Shown: piece by piece, positions 35,487-44,537 of the stretch
Numbering within the stretch: the stretch's first letter is position 1
Layout of the letters: every line of letters begins with the position of its first letter
NCBI RefSeq assembly: GCF_010365285.1
Contig: NZ_CP048286.1
Coordinates: 2,990,501 to 3,054,500, forward strand
Length of the DNA: 64,000 bases
Direction: 5' to 3'
Source of the DNA: Paenibacillus rhizovicinus
GTDB lineage: Bacteria > Bacillota > Bacilli > Paenibacillales > Paenibacillaceae
Notes under the pieces: generated by a model
The model's database searches: none
Told to the model about the DNA's origin: nothing
The model's input: the letters and a program-made list of their open reading frames with translations, nothing else
Made by a program: the position numbers and the translations under genes

Positions 35487-36275
35487 ATGGCGGCAATGAT
35501 TGCCCGCGAGACGATTTTGGATGCGATTGTGTCAACTCTGGGGAGCGAAGACTATCTGCTGGCGATATGGCTCGAGGGCTCTGACGGTACGAACAGCTTG
35601 GATGCGTATTCCGATATCGATTTGGTCTGCTATACCAAAGAAGGCTGCACCGACGAAGCGTTTGCCAGGCTGGATCTATGTTTGGCTGAACTAGGACCTG
35701 TCGACATGACCTACGAGCAACCGAATCGGCCGAATAATAACCGCTATAAAGTGTATCATTTGCAAGACTCTTCCGAGCATCTCTTGCTGGACGTGACGAT
35801 GCAAAGCGAAAGCTTCCCGGTATCCTTCCTTAAGGAAGACAAAACCGTCGTGCCCGTCGTATTGCTGGATAAGGCGGGCGTCGTAACCTATCAAAACATC
35901 GATCGCGCGGCTCATCGCGCTCAGCTGCGTGCGCAGTTGGACGAAGCGCTTGGCGTATTCAGCCAGAGAAGCAGGGCGGTCAAATATACGCAGCGCGGAC
36001 ACTTCTTGGAAGCGCTGATTTACTATCAGAAGTATGTGCTGAACCCGCTGGTGGATGTGCTGCGGATCGTCTACACGCCCATTCAATCGGATTGCTTCCT
36101 CGTTCATGCCTCTCGGGATTTCCCTGCCGACGTGGTGCGGACGCTGGAAAGCTTGTATGGCGTGAAGACCGTTCAAGACATTGCGGAAGGCATCGACCGG
36201 GCAGAGGAATGGTTTCGCCGTGCCGCGGCCAAAGCTGACGAGGCGCTCGCGAATGCCGCTGACGAGGCGGATTAG
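35487..36275 (+). CDS. Nucleotidyltransferase-domain protein, ANT-like
   Basis: About 262 residues. The polymerase-beta-like motif is present as LEGSDGTNSLDAYSDIDLVC, with a paired Asp for metal binding, and a third Asp in LLLDVTM. It is shaped like aminoglycoside nucleotidyltransferases and related small-molecule adenylyltransferases of Bacilli, but without evidence of drug substrate. ATG at 35487 follows AGGGAGGT; a frame open 37 codons further upstream lacks a site. Confidence 0.8.
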   Translation: MAAMIARETILDAIVSTLGSEDYLLAIWLEGSDGTNSLDAYSDIDLVCYTKEGCTDEAFARLDLCLAELGPVDMTYEQPNRPNNNRYKVYHLQDSSEHLLLDVTMQSESFPVSFLKEDKTVVPVVLLDKAGVVTYQNIDRAAHRAQLRAQLDEALGVFSQRSRAVKYTQRGHFLEALIYYQKYVLNPLVDVLRIVYTPIQSDCFLVHASRDFPADVVRTLESLYGVKTVQDIAEGIDRAEEWFRRAAAKADEALANAADEAD

Positions 36276-36296
36276 CGAACTGAATTATTCAGGATA

Positions 36297-36735
36297 CCGG
36301 CTAACGAATCGCCCGGGGGCTGGAGCGTTTCGTCTTGTAGCGGCCGAGTTGGCTGCTGCTCGGGCGGATGTTCCAGGCGAACCGCGCTAACGAATGACGC
36401 CTTAAACGGACGGAAGTCACGCGTGAGAACGGCTAACGAACCGCTCGGGCGGCTGGAGCGTTGCGTCTTGCTGCAGCTGAGGCGGCTTCTGCTCTGACGG
36501 ATGATTCAGACGACCACGCTAACGTATCACTCGGGCGACGGAAGCGTTTCGTCTTGTAGCGGCCAAGGTGGCTGCTGCCCTGACGGTTCCAGGCGAACCG
36601 CGCTAACGAATCGTAGACGCCTTAAACGGACGAAAATCACGCGTGATACCGGCTAACGAATCTGAGACGCCTTATTAAGCTGTTTTCGGCTCTCATGTAA
36701 GGTTTATAGGTCAAATAGCGACGCTGGGATTCGTC
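36297..36735. repeat. Degenerate repeat cluster containing a dispersed intergenic repeat
   Basis: Two alternating unit types. Type A, about 85 bp (GGCTAACGAATCGC..., GCTGGAGCG, TTTCGTCTTGTAGCGGCC, CCAGGCGAACCGC), occurs three times with drift. Type B (GACGCCTTAAACGGACG, TCACGCGTGA) occurs twice. The last part, 36601-36735, is about 135 bp and matches 55541-55675 in reverse orientation. No ORF is credible here. Confidence 0.85.
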
Positions 36736-36842
36736 ACGCGGCTAGAAGCAGGTAATTGGAACGAATAACGTTAACTTGATTCGTTAGCGGCGACGTCGGC
36801 GAAGATTTTCGGATTCGGTATCGAAGATCTTCGCCATTTTGG

Positions 36843-37340
36843 GGTGGCGATGCCTTTCAGCCCATCTTCCCTGGCCTGGCCTCTCGCCTTCCCAGTCCAT
36901 CTTGCCTGCCTACCCCTCTCGCCCTTCCCCCTCGCCTTCCCTGTCCATCTTGCCTGCCTACCCTCTCGCCTTGCCGCCCATCTCACCTGGACTGCACCTC
37001 TCCTTGCATGCCCGTCTTGCCTTGCTTGGCCTTCCCCCTCGCCTTCCCATGCCCGTCTTGCCTTGCTCGCCCTTCCCCCTCGCCTTCCCTGTCCATCTTG
37101 CCTGCCTGCCTACCCCTCTCGCCTTGCCGCCCATCTCACCCGGACTGCCCCTCTCCTTGGATGCCCATCTTCCCTGGCCTTCCCCCTCGCCTTCCCTGTC
37201 CATCTTGCCTGCCTGCCTACCCCTCTCGCCTTTCCGCCCATCTCACCTGGACTGCACCTCTCCTTGCATGCCCGTCTTGCCTTGCTTGGCCTTCCCCCTC
37301 GCTTTCCCTGCCCATCTTGCCTGCCTGGCCTTCCTCACTC
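36843..37340. repeat. Polypyrimidine minisatellite
   Basis: A strongly strand-biased stretch (C/T-rich on +) of shuffled short units: CTTCCCCCTCGCCTTCCC, TGTCCATCTTGCCTGCCTAC, CATGCCCGTCTTGCCTTG. A longer block with CCGCCCATCTCACC, GGACTG and CCTCTCCTTG recurs at about 36974, 37127 and 37232. Frames open through it are repeat artefacts. About 160 bp of unremarkable sequence follows before the HAD gene end. Confidence 0.85.
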
Positions 37341-37500
37341 ACATTGCCCAACGCCTATCCTGCCCCATCCTGCCTTATTGCCCACCGCCTCATCCTGCCT
37401 CATACTTCCCCAACCGCCTATCCAGCTGCACTTCTCACCTCTGTCTGCCGCCAGCCGTCGCCATTGCGACAAGCGAGCAAGCCGTTGATCCGACGGCCTC

Positions 37501-38286
37501 CTATACGAGCCACCGCTCCAATACCTTCGCGACGCCGTCGTTGTCGTTCGTGTCCGTCACTTCGACTGCTAGCGCTTTCAATTCATCAACGGCGTTGCCC
37601 ATCGCAACCGCGTGCGCGGATATTCCGAACATCTCCAGATCGTTATAATCGTCGCCGAACACGAACAGTTCGGATGCGCGGATGCCATAGTGCTCGCAGA
37701 GCGTCATGATGCCCGAGGCTTTGGAAACCGAAGCGTTCATCACTTGGATCAGGCGTCCCCCGTCGGTCTCGATGAACCGGGTCTTGGCCGCGAAAGCTTC
37801 CTGCAGCTGCAGCCGCTGCCCGGCATCGCCAAACTCGGAGAGCAGGATTTTGGTCGCGGTGCACTGCTTCATTTCCTCCGTCGTGCATAGGGTCGGCTGG
37901 TTCCCCCGGCTATAGAACGTAGAGCTGCGAATGGCGCGAATGGCATAACTCCGGTCGGAGGACTCCAGCCTGATCATGATTTCGCCCGGCAGCCGTTCCG
38001 AACAATAGTCGATAATCTCCCCCGCCGTCTCCGGCTCGATCGGCGTATGCGACTCGATCCCTGCCCCGGGATCGACGACCAGCGCCCCGTTATAATAAAC
38101 GAACGAAGCGTCCTCCAGCAGCTCCGACGGCAGAAGCATCCGTACCGATCTCGGAGGCCGGCCCGTCGCGATCACAACCCGCATCCCCTGCTGCCTGCAG
38201 GCCAGCAGCGCCTTCAAGTTACGCTCCGACACCTGTTTCTCCGAGTTCAGCAGCGTGCCGTCCAAATCCAATACGATTCCCCGCAT
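37501..38286 (-). CDS. Cof-type HAD-IIB phosphatase
   Basis: About 261 residues: motif I DLDGTLLNSEK (nucleophile and acid Asp), motif II VIATGRP, Lys in the SVSKASG region, and motif IV FGDDYNDLEMF. The large C2 cap between motifs II and III marks the Cof/HAD-IIB group, which dephosphorylates sugar phosphates and cofactors such as FMN or PLP. ATG at 38286 has GGGAGGGG upstream. Downstream of it on + lies the polypyrimidine repeat zone. Confidence 0.92.
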   Translation of the reverse strand: MRGIVLDLDGTLLNSEKQVSERNLKALLACRQQGMRVVIATGRPPRSVRMLLPSELLEDASFVYYNGALVVDPGAGIESHTPIEPETAGEIIDYCSERLPGEIMIRLESSDRSYAIRAIRSSTFYSRGNQPTLCTTEEMKQCTATKILLSEFGDAGQRLQLQEAFAAKTRFIETDGGRLIQVMNASVSKASGIMTLCEHYGIRASELFVFGDDYNDLEMFGISAHAVAMGNAVDELKALAVEVTDTNDNDGVAKVLERWLV

Positions 38287-38429
38287 AGCGACACCCCTCC
38301 CTAATGAAGGCTTCGTTTGCACGCCCCTAAACCAACCTGCCATGCTCGCCTGTCCGTGCGGAACGGCCTATTATAACCATAACCTGCCTAATCCTAAACC
38401 CCGTTAACGATGATCATTAGCCCGACTAA

Positions 38430-38633
38430 CTAACGACCGTTCCTCGACACGCCGGCAGCCGTTATCATCCCGACAGCCCCGACGACGAGCACGACCACAA
38501 GGACGGAGACCGCATAGACCGTATCATCCGGCGTATGCACCTGCTGCGTTAAATCCCTGAGCTTTTCCGCTTTCTTCACCAGGACGAATATCCAAGACAG
38601 AAACATGATCGTCAGCGCTAATGAACGATACAT
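38430..38633 (-). CDS. Small two-helix membrane protein
   Basis: About 67 residues: an N-terminal helix (LALTIMFLSWIFVLV), a short charged linker with KKAEKLRDLTQQVHTPDD, and a second helix (VSVLVVVLVVGAVGMITAAG). GGAAGGGGAG precedes the ATG at 38633. No family recognised; expression is suggested by the strong ribosome site. Confidence 0.6.
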   Translation of the reverse strand: MYRSLALTIMFLSWIFVLVKKAEKLRDLTQQVHTPDDTVYAVSVLVVVLVVGAVGMITAAGVSRNGR

Positions 38634-38694
38634 CGTCTTCTCCCCTTCCGATATAAGCATCGTATAGCGAAAACCCGCTCGTTGTTCATCGGTT

Positions 38695-38741
38695 AAAAAA
38701 AACCAGCCCGTCACGAAAAAATTCCGCACGGACTGGTTGTA
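38695..38741 (-). terminator. Intrinsic terminator after the ROK gene
   Basis: On the minus strand AACCAGTCCGT pairs with ACGGGCTGGTT (one G-T pair), followed by a T7 run. Confidence 0.85.
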
Positions 38742-38750
38742 CTTATTATC

Positions 38751-39629
38751 CTATTTCAAGCCGAGCGCGCGTAGACCAAGCGCCAGCGAGCCGCTCAGGC
38801 CGGCATTGTCGCCAAGGCCGGGAGGCACGATATAATCGTCGATGCCCGCGAGCAATGCTTCCGCGCTGACATAGCCGTTCAAATTCTTGCGCACTTGTTC
38901 GCGGATCAGCGGGAACAGCTGCATTTGGTGCATCACGCCGCCGCCCAGGATGACGCGCTTCGGCGACATAAGCAGGACCGCGCTTGCGACAGCTTGGCCG
39001 ATGTAGAACGCCTCCATCTCCCATGCCGGGTGATCGACGCCGAGCTCGCTGCCTTTGACTTTCCAACGGCCTTCGAGCGCAGGTCCAGCCGCCATGCCTT
39101 CGAGGCAGTCGCCATGATACGGGCAGAAGCCTTCGTATGTATCTTCAGGATGGCGGCGCGTCAGCACATGCCCGCCTTCCGGATGAACAAGGCCGTGAAC
39201 AAGCTTGCCTTCCGTATAAACGCCGACGCCGACGCCAGTGCCGATCGTGTAGTACAAGCAGCTGTCGAGACCGGCCGCCGCGCCCCATGTTGCTTCGCCA
39301 AGCGCCGCCGCGTTGACGTCCGTATCCCAACCGAACGGTACGTCGAACGCTTTGCGCAGCTCAGGCAGGAACGGATAGTTTCCCCAGCCCGGCTTCGGCG
39401 TCGTCGTTACGTAGCCGTAGGTCGGACTCGCCGGATCGATATCGATCGGTCCGAAGGAACCGATGCCGATGGCTTCGACTTCTTTATCTTTGAAATACGC
39501 GATGACGTTCGCAAGCGTCGCTTCCGGACGCTCTGTCGGGAAGCTTACCCGCTCCAAAATTTCCCCATTCTCGTTGCCGATGCCGCAAACGAATTTCGTT
39601 CCGCCGGCTTCAATTGCTCCAATACGCAT
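38751..39629 (-). CDS. ROK-family fructokinase, GmuE/YdhR-like
   Basis: About 292 residues: MRIGAIEAGGTKFVCGIG phosphate loop, IGIGSFGPIDID, DVNAAALGEATWGAA with the catalytic Asp, TIGTGVGVGVY, and the Zn2+ site with HVLTRR then C and H in GFCPYHGDCLEG. This matches bacterial fructokinases (GmuE/YdhR of Bacillus). It would make fructose 6-phosphate with ATP. ATG at 39629 has GAGGAGGAAGAG ahead. It lies 17 bp after an alpha/beta hydrolase gene on the same strand and likely belongs to the M48-hydrolase transcript. Confidence 0.92.
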   Translation of the reverse strand: MRIGAIEAGGTKFVCGIGNENGEILERVSFPTERPEATLANVIAYFKDKEVEAIGIGSFGPIDIDPASPTYGYVTTTPKPGWGNYPFLPELRKAFDVPFGWDTDVNAAALGEATWGAAAGLDSCLYYTIGTGVGVGVYTEGKLVHGLVHPEGGHVLTRRHPEDTYEGFCPYHGDCLEGMAAGPALEGRWKVKGSELGVDHPAWEMEAFYIGQAVASAVLLMSPKRVILGGGVMHQMQLFPLIREQVRKNLNGYVSAEALLAGIDDYIVPPGLGDNAGLSGSLALGLRALGLK

Positions 39630-39646
39630 GCCTTGCTCTTCCTCCT

Positions 39647-40471
39647 CTAAATTCTCTCTCTCAACCATGGCCAGACGACGCCCAGCGTCAACCGCAGGTT
39701 CGTCAGTCCAAGATCGTTCATGTAAGGTTCCCGCTCGCGAAAATAATCCGCGTGCTTCCCGATGATCGGCACGCCGCTGCTAAAGAGCGGCGCATGCTTA
39801 TCCTTCTGCCAGCCCGGCCAGAGCCTTCGGCCGCCTGCGGCTGAAGCGCCGTCGACTCTGCGGCCAGGCCGCGGTCGGCCCGCGCCGCGCCAGCCGCCGA
39901 ACGTGCCGAGCCGGGCGATGGCGTCGGCCGGCTTCCCCGGCGCCGGCGATTCCGCGGCCGCGCCGGCGTACACGAACAGCACCGATGCCCGCAATTCCTC
40001 CGGAATGCGGCAGCGGGGCGACCCGATCATGACGACCGGAGGCGGCGAACCGCCGAGCTGGTCGTGCAGCAGCCAGGCGGCGTGAACCGCCGCGACGCCG
40101 CCGCCGCTATGGCCGATCAGCACGATGCGATCGGTGCTTTCCGGCCGGTCAGGCCAGCCGGCGCCGATCATATCGACGGCGCGGCTTCCGCCGATGGAGC
40201 GGCCGAGGCGCGTTGCGCCGAGCCGCATGTCGCGGCTGATTTCCCACAGCTGGGGAACGGCGCGCCGGCTCCAATCGCCGTAAGGAAACAGCAGCCGCGA
40301 CGTTCGGACGCCGAAACCTTCTCGCTCCAGTATACCATGCAACGCGGCGCGAAAGCTTTCCATAAATAGCGGCGCCGTCGCCAAACCCGCGAGCAGGTAT
40401 AGCGACACGTTTAAGCGCTGCTCTTGATTGCCTTGACCTCCGTGTCCTCCATGCTCCCCGTGTTCCATCAT
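39647..40471 (-). CDS. Alpha/beta hydrolase (lipase-like)
   Basis: About 274 residues. The nucleophile elbow is IVLIGHSGGGVAAVHAAWLL; a His near KHADYFRER and an Asp are possible triad partners but not sure. The N-terminus is His/Gly-rich (EHGEHGGHGGQG) and could bind metal, which is unusual. ATG at 40471 is one base after the M48 gene stop, so translation is coupled; a start 8 codons upstream would overlap that gene. It contains a Pro/Gly/Arg-rich low-complexity part (about residues 180-215). Confidence 0.75.
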   Translation of the reverse strand: MMEHGEHGGHGGQGNQEQRLNVSLYLLAGLATAPLFMESFRAALHGILEREGFGVRTSRLLFPYGDWSRRAVPQLWEISRDMRLGATRLGRSIGGSRAVDMIGAGWPDRPESTDRIVLIGHSGGGVAAVHAAWLLHDQLGGSPPPVVMIGSPRCRIPEELRASVLFVYAGAAAESPAPGKPADAIARLGTFGGWRGAGRPRPGRRVDGASAAGGRRLWPGWQKDKHAPLFSSGVPIIGKHADYFREREPYMNDLGLTNLRLTLGVVWPWLRERI

Positions 40472-40472
40472 G

Positions 40473-41768
40473 CTAGGAACCCGGCTGCTGCCCATGGGAC
40501 TTGGCGAAATCCATCGCGGCGATGATTCGCTCCATATCGCTCGGATGGTCGTCGCGGAACCAGCGCACGAGCAGCGGCGGATTGACGTCGCTCAGCGTGA
40601 TGACGCCCGTCTTCTGCTGCATGGACACCTCGCCCTCCGAGCTGTTTAACAGCTTCATGGCGTACGCGTCCGCGGATGATTCGGCGTTGCGCGAGACGGC
40701 GTTGCTGATCGGGAGCGAGGCGATCGACAGCACTGCCATGATGAGGAGCAGCAGAGGCAGCGCCGTCACATCGGAGCGGCTGCGGATGCCCCATGCCTCG
40801 CCCCAGCGGCGGATGCTCCAAATGTAGATCCAGCCGCCGATACAGATGACGACGAGCGAGGAGCCGACCGCGCCGACCGCGCTCCACTCCAGATGGTGCA
40901 TCGCGTAATGCCCCATCTCATGCGCCATGATGAGCAGAATTTCCGGCTCCGTCAGCTGCTTCAACGTCGTATCCCACAGCACGATGCGAAGCGAAGGGCC
41001 GATGCCCGTCACATAGGCGTTGATCGCATTCGTTTTCTTGGACATGTTCACTTCGTACACATGGTCCGCCGGGATGTCCGCCTTCGCGGCAAGATCCAGG
41101 ATCTTGGCCTCCAGCTTCGGGTCAGACAGCGTCGTGAATTTGTTATACAGCGGGTCGATGACGACAGGCTCCACGTACATCATGAACACCGTGAACGGCA
41201 CCGAGATGAGCCACAGCTTCAACCACCAGCGGCCGCGCCGCGACAGAATCCAGAAAGCCACCGCGGATACCGCGAGCATCGTCAAATACCCAACCCCGAA
41301 CGAGACGAGCTTATCCCGAATCCAGCCCGGCACCGGCTGCGTCGTAATGCCGTAATGCTTGGACAGGCCATAGCTGAAAATCTGCAGCGGCAAGTAGAGC
41401 ACGAACGACGCGATGTCCACGAGCAGGACGAACAGCGGGAACCGGATCACGAGCGGCAGCCGTTCCAGCATCTCGCGCCAATACCTAGCCAGCCCGCCGG
41501 ACAGCAGGAACAGGTAAATCAGCCATTCCCACGGAATGCTGGTGAAGAAAATCCAATTGCGGATCGGGTTCAGCGTTTCGCTGTCCTTCAACTGCTGCGG
41601 CGAGAAATACGTCGCGGGATCGGCCGGCGTGCCCTTATAGGCAGCAGGCACGTTGTTGGGCGAGGTGTACCAAACGTACAAAGCGACAAGAACGGAGTAT
41701 ATAACCGTCAGTAGAACCCATTTCCACATCGGCGAACGTCTTCGCCAAGACTTTGCCAACTCCATCAT
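40473..41768 (-). CDS. M48-family membrane metalloprotease, Ste24-like
   Basis: 431 residues, several membrane helices, and the zinc motif in LLIMAHEMGHYAMHHLEW (about residue 281); the third zinc ligand Glu lies in NAESSADAYAMKLL. Preceding MSKKTNAINAYVTGIGPS is typical of Ste24/HtpX-like peptidases, which cut misfolded or prenylated-type membrane proteins. An AGGAG directly precedes two alternative ATGs at the start. First gene of a set with the alpha/beta hydrolase and perhaps the ROK kinase. Confidence 0.9.
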   Translation of the reverse strand: MMELAKSWRRRSPMWKWVLLTVIYSVLVALYVWYTSPNNVPAAYKGTPADPATYFSPQQLKDSETLNPIRNWIFFTSIPWEWLIYLFLLSGGLARYWREMLERLPLVIRFPLFVLLVDIASFVLYLPLQIFSYGLSKHYGITTQPVPGWIRDKLVSFGVGYLTMLAVSAVAFWILSRRGRWWLKLWLISVPFTVFMMYVEPVVIDPLYNKFTTLSDPKLEAKILDLAAKADIPADHVYEVNMSKKTNAINAYVTGIGPSLRIVLWDTTLKQLTEPEILLIMAHEMGHYAMHHLEWSAVGAVGSSLVVICIGGWIYIWSIRRWGEAWGIRSRSDVTALPLLLLIMAVLSIASLPISNAVSRNAESSADAYAMKLLNSSEGEVSMQQKTGVITLSDVNPPLLVRWFRDDHPSDMERIIAAMDFAKSHGQQPGS

Positions 41769-42116
41769 CTCCTGCGTAAACAGTCATTTCATGCACCCAT
41801 CATACCATTTCGCCATGTCAAAAGGTAATTGCACCCAGTCCGCCGATGAGCGTTACTCAAACATCCCCTGTAGGACATCTGACCACATCATTACCCCCAC
41901 CGGATTAACTCGAAAAATCAGTGCTTCTCGGCTCAATTATTTTTTGATAGAATTGCTTATTCAAAAATTTTATATTTATATAAAATGATGGAAAACGCAA
42001 GGGCGTTGTGGCAGAACGTTAAATTCCGATGGAGTAATCTTGTAAGTCCTCCTATCGGAAACATCAACAGCCAATTTGGATTAACAACGTACCTGCCATA
42101 GTGTAGGAGGATTAAC
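41769..42116. other. AT-rich intergenic region with a weak promoter
   Basis: Gene-free and clearly richer in A/T from about 41900. TTGCTT at 41953 and TTATAT at 41976, 17 bases apart, form a possible promoter for the frameshifted lipoprotein gene. Nothing else stands out. Confidence 0.35.
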
Positions 42117-42418
42117 TTGAACAAGATATTCGTTTTATGCCTTTTTCTAGCAACTCTAGTAACCGCTTGTACCACTACTACTTCCGACGAATCAAAACCT
42201 AAATCCGGTTCACAGGAGAAGACGTTGAAGGAAAAACAGTGGATCAACTTGTGGAGGAAGGATATTCACTCGTTTCTTTATCGCATAAAAAAATCAAAAA
42301 TTTATTACAATTGAAAGTTGGCCAGAAAGTCTCATACGAGGTAAATGGTGCGACGTTTCTCAGTAATCCGGGTCAAGGGGAGGCAAAAGAAATCGTTCCA
42401 ATAGAGACGAAAAGATAG
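42117..42418 (+). pseudogene. Frameshifted small lipoprotein gene
   Basis: TTG at 42117 follows TAGGAGG and opens a normal lipoprotein signal (MNKIFVLCLFLATLVTAC). After SDESKPKS the frame runs off into a stop at 42314, but the -1 frame continues with a convincing domain: EDVEGKTVDQLVEEGYSLVS, then a Lys-rich part, VGQKVSYEVNGATF and a stop at 42418. The total is 100 codons plus two bases, so a single-base change near 42200-42230 would restore it. Composition is AT-rich compared with both neighbours. Could also be a sequencing error or programmed slippage; I see no clear slippery site. Confidence 0.65.
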
Positions 42419-42469
42419 AATACTGCTACTTCCCAATTGCCTTTGGAAAGCAGCCTTCCATTTACAACT

Positions 42470-42500
42470 GAAAAAGCCGACCCTTCCCGGAGTCGGCTTC
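42470..42500. terminator. Bidirectional intrinsic terminator
   Basis: AAAAAGCCGACCC and GTCGGCTTC with a small loop, between the broken lipoprotein gene and the convergent GH172-type gene. Confidence 0.75.
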
Positions 42501-42515
42501 TGTTCCTTAATACGA

Positions 42516-43598
42516 TTAAATAACCTCGCGCTCGTCATTGCCCGGCAATTCCGGGAAGGCCGCATGCGGCTCCGATTGGTACCAGAACACCGTCGACGCG
42601 ATGTCGCTCTGCTGCGGCAGGTAACGGCCGCCGGAACGCCAGCCGAGATCCTGGATCGTCACGCGCAGCCCGGATTCGAAGCGAATCGGATCCTGCACGT
42701 GCCAGCGGTACATGCCGAAACGCGTCTGACTGCGATACAGCCCGTCCGGCTTGATGACCTGATGCATGCCGAGGAACGGCGTGGAATACGTGCCGTATTC
42801 GCCCTTCGGATGCTCCCAGTTCCAGGCGCCGCCGAAGTAATCCTCGGTGCCCGTGCCGCAGATCGTCGGGAATTCCTTGTCGTCGTCCATGAAGAACTTG
42901 ATCTCGCCTTCGCCCCACCAGCCGGTATTGTTGACCTGCCAAGCAAGGTAGCAGCCGACGTAGTGGCCTTTGCCTTGAATGCCGTCGATGAGCGTGTGCA
43001 CGTCTTTGTACGGCACCGGATTGCTTCTGCGCCATTGCGCGTGGAAATACGCCATGTCGGACGGAATTTCCGTCAGCGCGTAGTCCAGCTGGTAGTACAG
43101 CACCGCCGTCTCCGTGCCCGTGTTCTCCATCGTGAAACGCGCCGATTTGCGGAACGGCATCTGCCAGTAGCAATTCATGCCGCCGGCCGGATTGACGGCC
43201 ACCGGGAAGGAGTTGACGTTGACGCGCTCCTGCCAGCCATTGCAGAAGAAGTCGCCGATCGGCGCTTCGACGGACGGCGTTTCCTCGCCATCCCAGTAAA
43301 TGCGCAGAATCATCGTCCGCCAAATGTTCGGCGCCGTCGTCATCCAAATATGCTGAATGGCGCCCGGGCCCGCGATTTCGCCCATCGTGAACGTTTTGCC
43401 TGCCTCGATATATACAGAAGGCGATACCTTCCAGCCCAAGCCCAGATCGCGCGCGCAGTTAGCGCCCGTTCCTTCTGTCGCCATGCCGCCCTTGCCCGCC
43501 TCGCCCGTAAAATTCTCCGCGCTGATCGAACGGCTCTTCGCATCCGACAGCCTCGCCAAATTGCCCATGTTCATATCTAAACCATTGAAACCAAACAT
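42516..43598 (-). CDS. DUF2961 / GH172-family protein
   Basis: About 360 residues. Family signs: [16 protein letters not shown] near the start, [26 protein letters not shown], and [18 protein letters not shown], where the Glu residues are those used in the GH172 fold. GH172 enzymes act on difructose dianhydrides or alpha-D-arabinofuranosides; this one's substrate is unknown. ATG at 43598 has AAAGGAGAGGG upstream. A cre-like site lies about 25 bp before the start, pointing to catabolite or LacI-type control. Confidence 0.88.
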   Translation of the reverse strand: MFGFNGLDMNMGNLARLSDAKSRSISAENFTGEAGKGGMATEGTGANCARDLGLGWKVSPSVYIEAGKTFTMGEIAGPGAIQHIWMTTAPNIWRTMILRIYWDGEETPSVEAPIGDFFCNGWQERVNVNSFPVAVNPAGGMNCYWQMPFRKSARFTMENTGTETAVLYYQLDYALTEIPSDMAYFHAQWRRSNPVPYKDVHTLIDGIQGKGHYVGCYLAWQVNNTGWWGEGEIKFFMDDDKEFPTICGTGTEDYFGGAWNWEHPKGEYGTYSTPFLGMHQVIKPDGLYRSQTRFGMYRWHVQDPIRFESGLRVTIQDLGWRSGGRYLPQQSDIASTVFWYQSEPHAAFPELPGNDEREVI

Positions 43599-43622
43599 CG
43601 TTCCCTCTCCTTTGACAGCAAA

Positions 43623-43636
43623 TGAAATCGCTTTAA
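43623..43636. promoter_or_regulatory. cre-like / LacI-type operator
   Basis: TGAAATCGCTTTAA agrees with 12 of 14 positions of the cre consensus TGWAARCGYTWNCW and is nearly palindromic. It sits just upstream of the GH172-type gene. Confidence 0.4.
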
Positions 43637-43785
43637 TGGTTGAACATGGCAACAATGCTATCCTGACGGGGACGGCCTGTCAACGACTTTTTTCGCGCCA
43701 AAATGGGAAAAGCGGCAATCGCCGGGTTAATGTCACCGCGGCTCCTTCCTTCATAAACTATGGAAAAAGGAGTGTGAACAGCTTC

Positions 43786-43938
43786 ATGCGCGTAACCATT
43801 ACGTTGGCTTGCACAGAATGCGGCGACCGCAACTACATGACGACGAAGAACAAGAAGAATAATCCGGCTCGTCTAGAACTCAAGAAATATTGTCCCTCCC
43901 ATAAGAAGGTAACGCTTCACAGAGAAACCAGATCTTAA
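43786..43938 (+). CDS. rpmG: 50S ribosomal protein L33
   Basis: 50 residues: [20 protein letters not shown], then a Lys/Asn-rich turn and [16 protein letters not shown]. This is the L33 pattern of the B. subtilis RpmGA type. The first zinc pair (CTEC) and the third Cys (YCPSH) are present; the fourth ligand is a His in CPSH where zinc-binding L33 has a Cys. AAAGGAG precedes the ATG by about 12 bases. It would join the large ribosomal subunit near the E site. Isolated from other ribosomal genes, as is common for this gene. Confidence 0.92.
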   Translation: MRVTITLACTECGDRNYMTTKNKKNNPARLELKKYCPSHKKVTLHRETRS

Positions 43939-44102
43939 CGTTCGCGGTATAGCCGAGCAGCCATCGTCCGTCCGAAAAGGCCGCGGGAGGCGCAATGCGT
44001 CGTATAGGCAAATCGCATCTCCCTCTGCCCGGTTCACCCTAGCTCTCCCGCCGGCTTCCCGAACACGATCGAAGGAACAAAAAAAAACGCCCTCCCCGCC
44101 AA

Positions 44103-44417
44103 TCACGAGGAGAACGTCTTCAGCAGCCGGTAGAGCGTGTCCACGGACTGCATGGCGTATTCGGTTTGCACCGGCTCGCCGTCTTGCACGAGTACCAGCG
44201 CCGGTACGCTGGCGATTCGCCAACCGTCCCGAAGCGAAGGGGCGAAGTTGATGTTGATCTTGGCAATCGTCAGCGAAACGCCTGCGGCTTCGACGATTTC
44301 CAGCATGCGCAGCGCGACTTTGCAGGTGCCGCATAGCGGCGTGTAGAAGAACACGGCCTCGCGCGGCGTTTTGTCCCGGGCCAGCCATTCCCGCTCCGTT
44401 TGTTCCATTAAAGGCAC
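44103..44417 (-). CDS. Thioredoxin-family protein
   Basis: About 104 residues. Active site YTPLCGTCKVALRML (CGTC) and cis-Pro in ASVPALVLV identify a thioredoxin-like redox protein. No signal peptide, so cytoplasmic. GTG at 44417 is the tentative start, with AAAGGCGG 8 bases ahead; ATG at 44408 and a longer frame to 44459 are alternatives. It would catalyse disulfide exchange; the partner is unknown. Confidence 0.82.
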   Translation of the reverse strand: MPLMEQTEREWLARDKTPREAVFFYTPLCGTCKVALRMLEIVEAAGVSLTIAKININFAPSLRDGWRIASVPALVLVQDGEPVQTEYAMQSVDTLYRLLKTFSS

Positions 44418-44537
44418 GACGACCGCCGCCTTTCCGCAATGAGATAGGATTAATCGCAAGGCAAGTTGGGCAGCGCGCCAACCAGAAGCTGCTGCTGCGA
44501 GAGTGCGATCCTGACTGACGCCCCGCCAATAAGCGCC

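Noticed and set aside
36771..37709. Pro/Cys/Leu-rich and Arg/Gly-rich open frames
   Set aside because: Artefacts of the polypyrimidine minisatellite in several frames.
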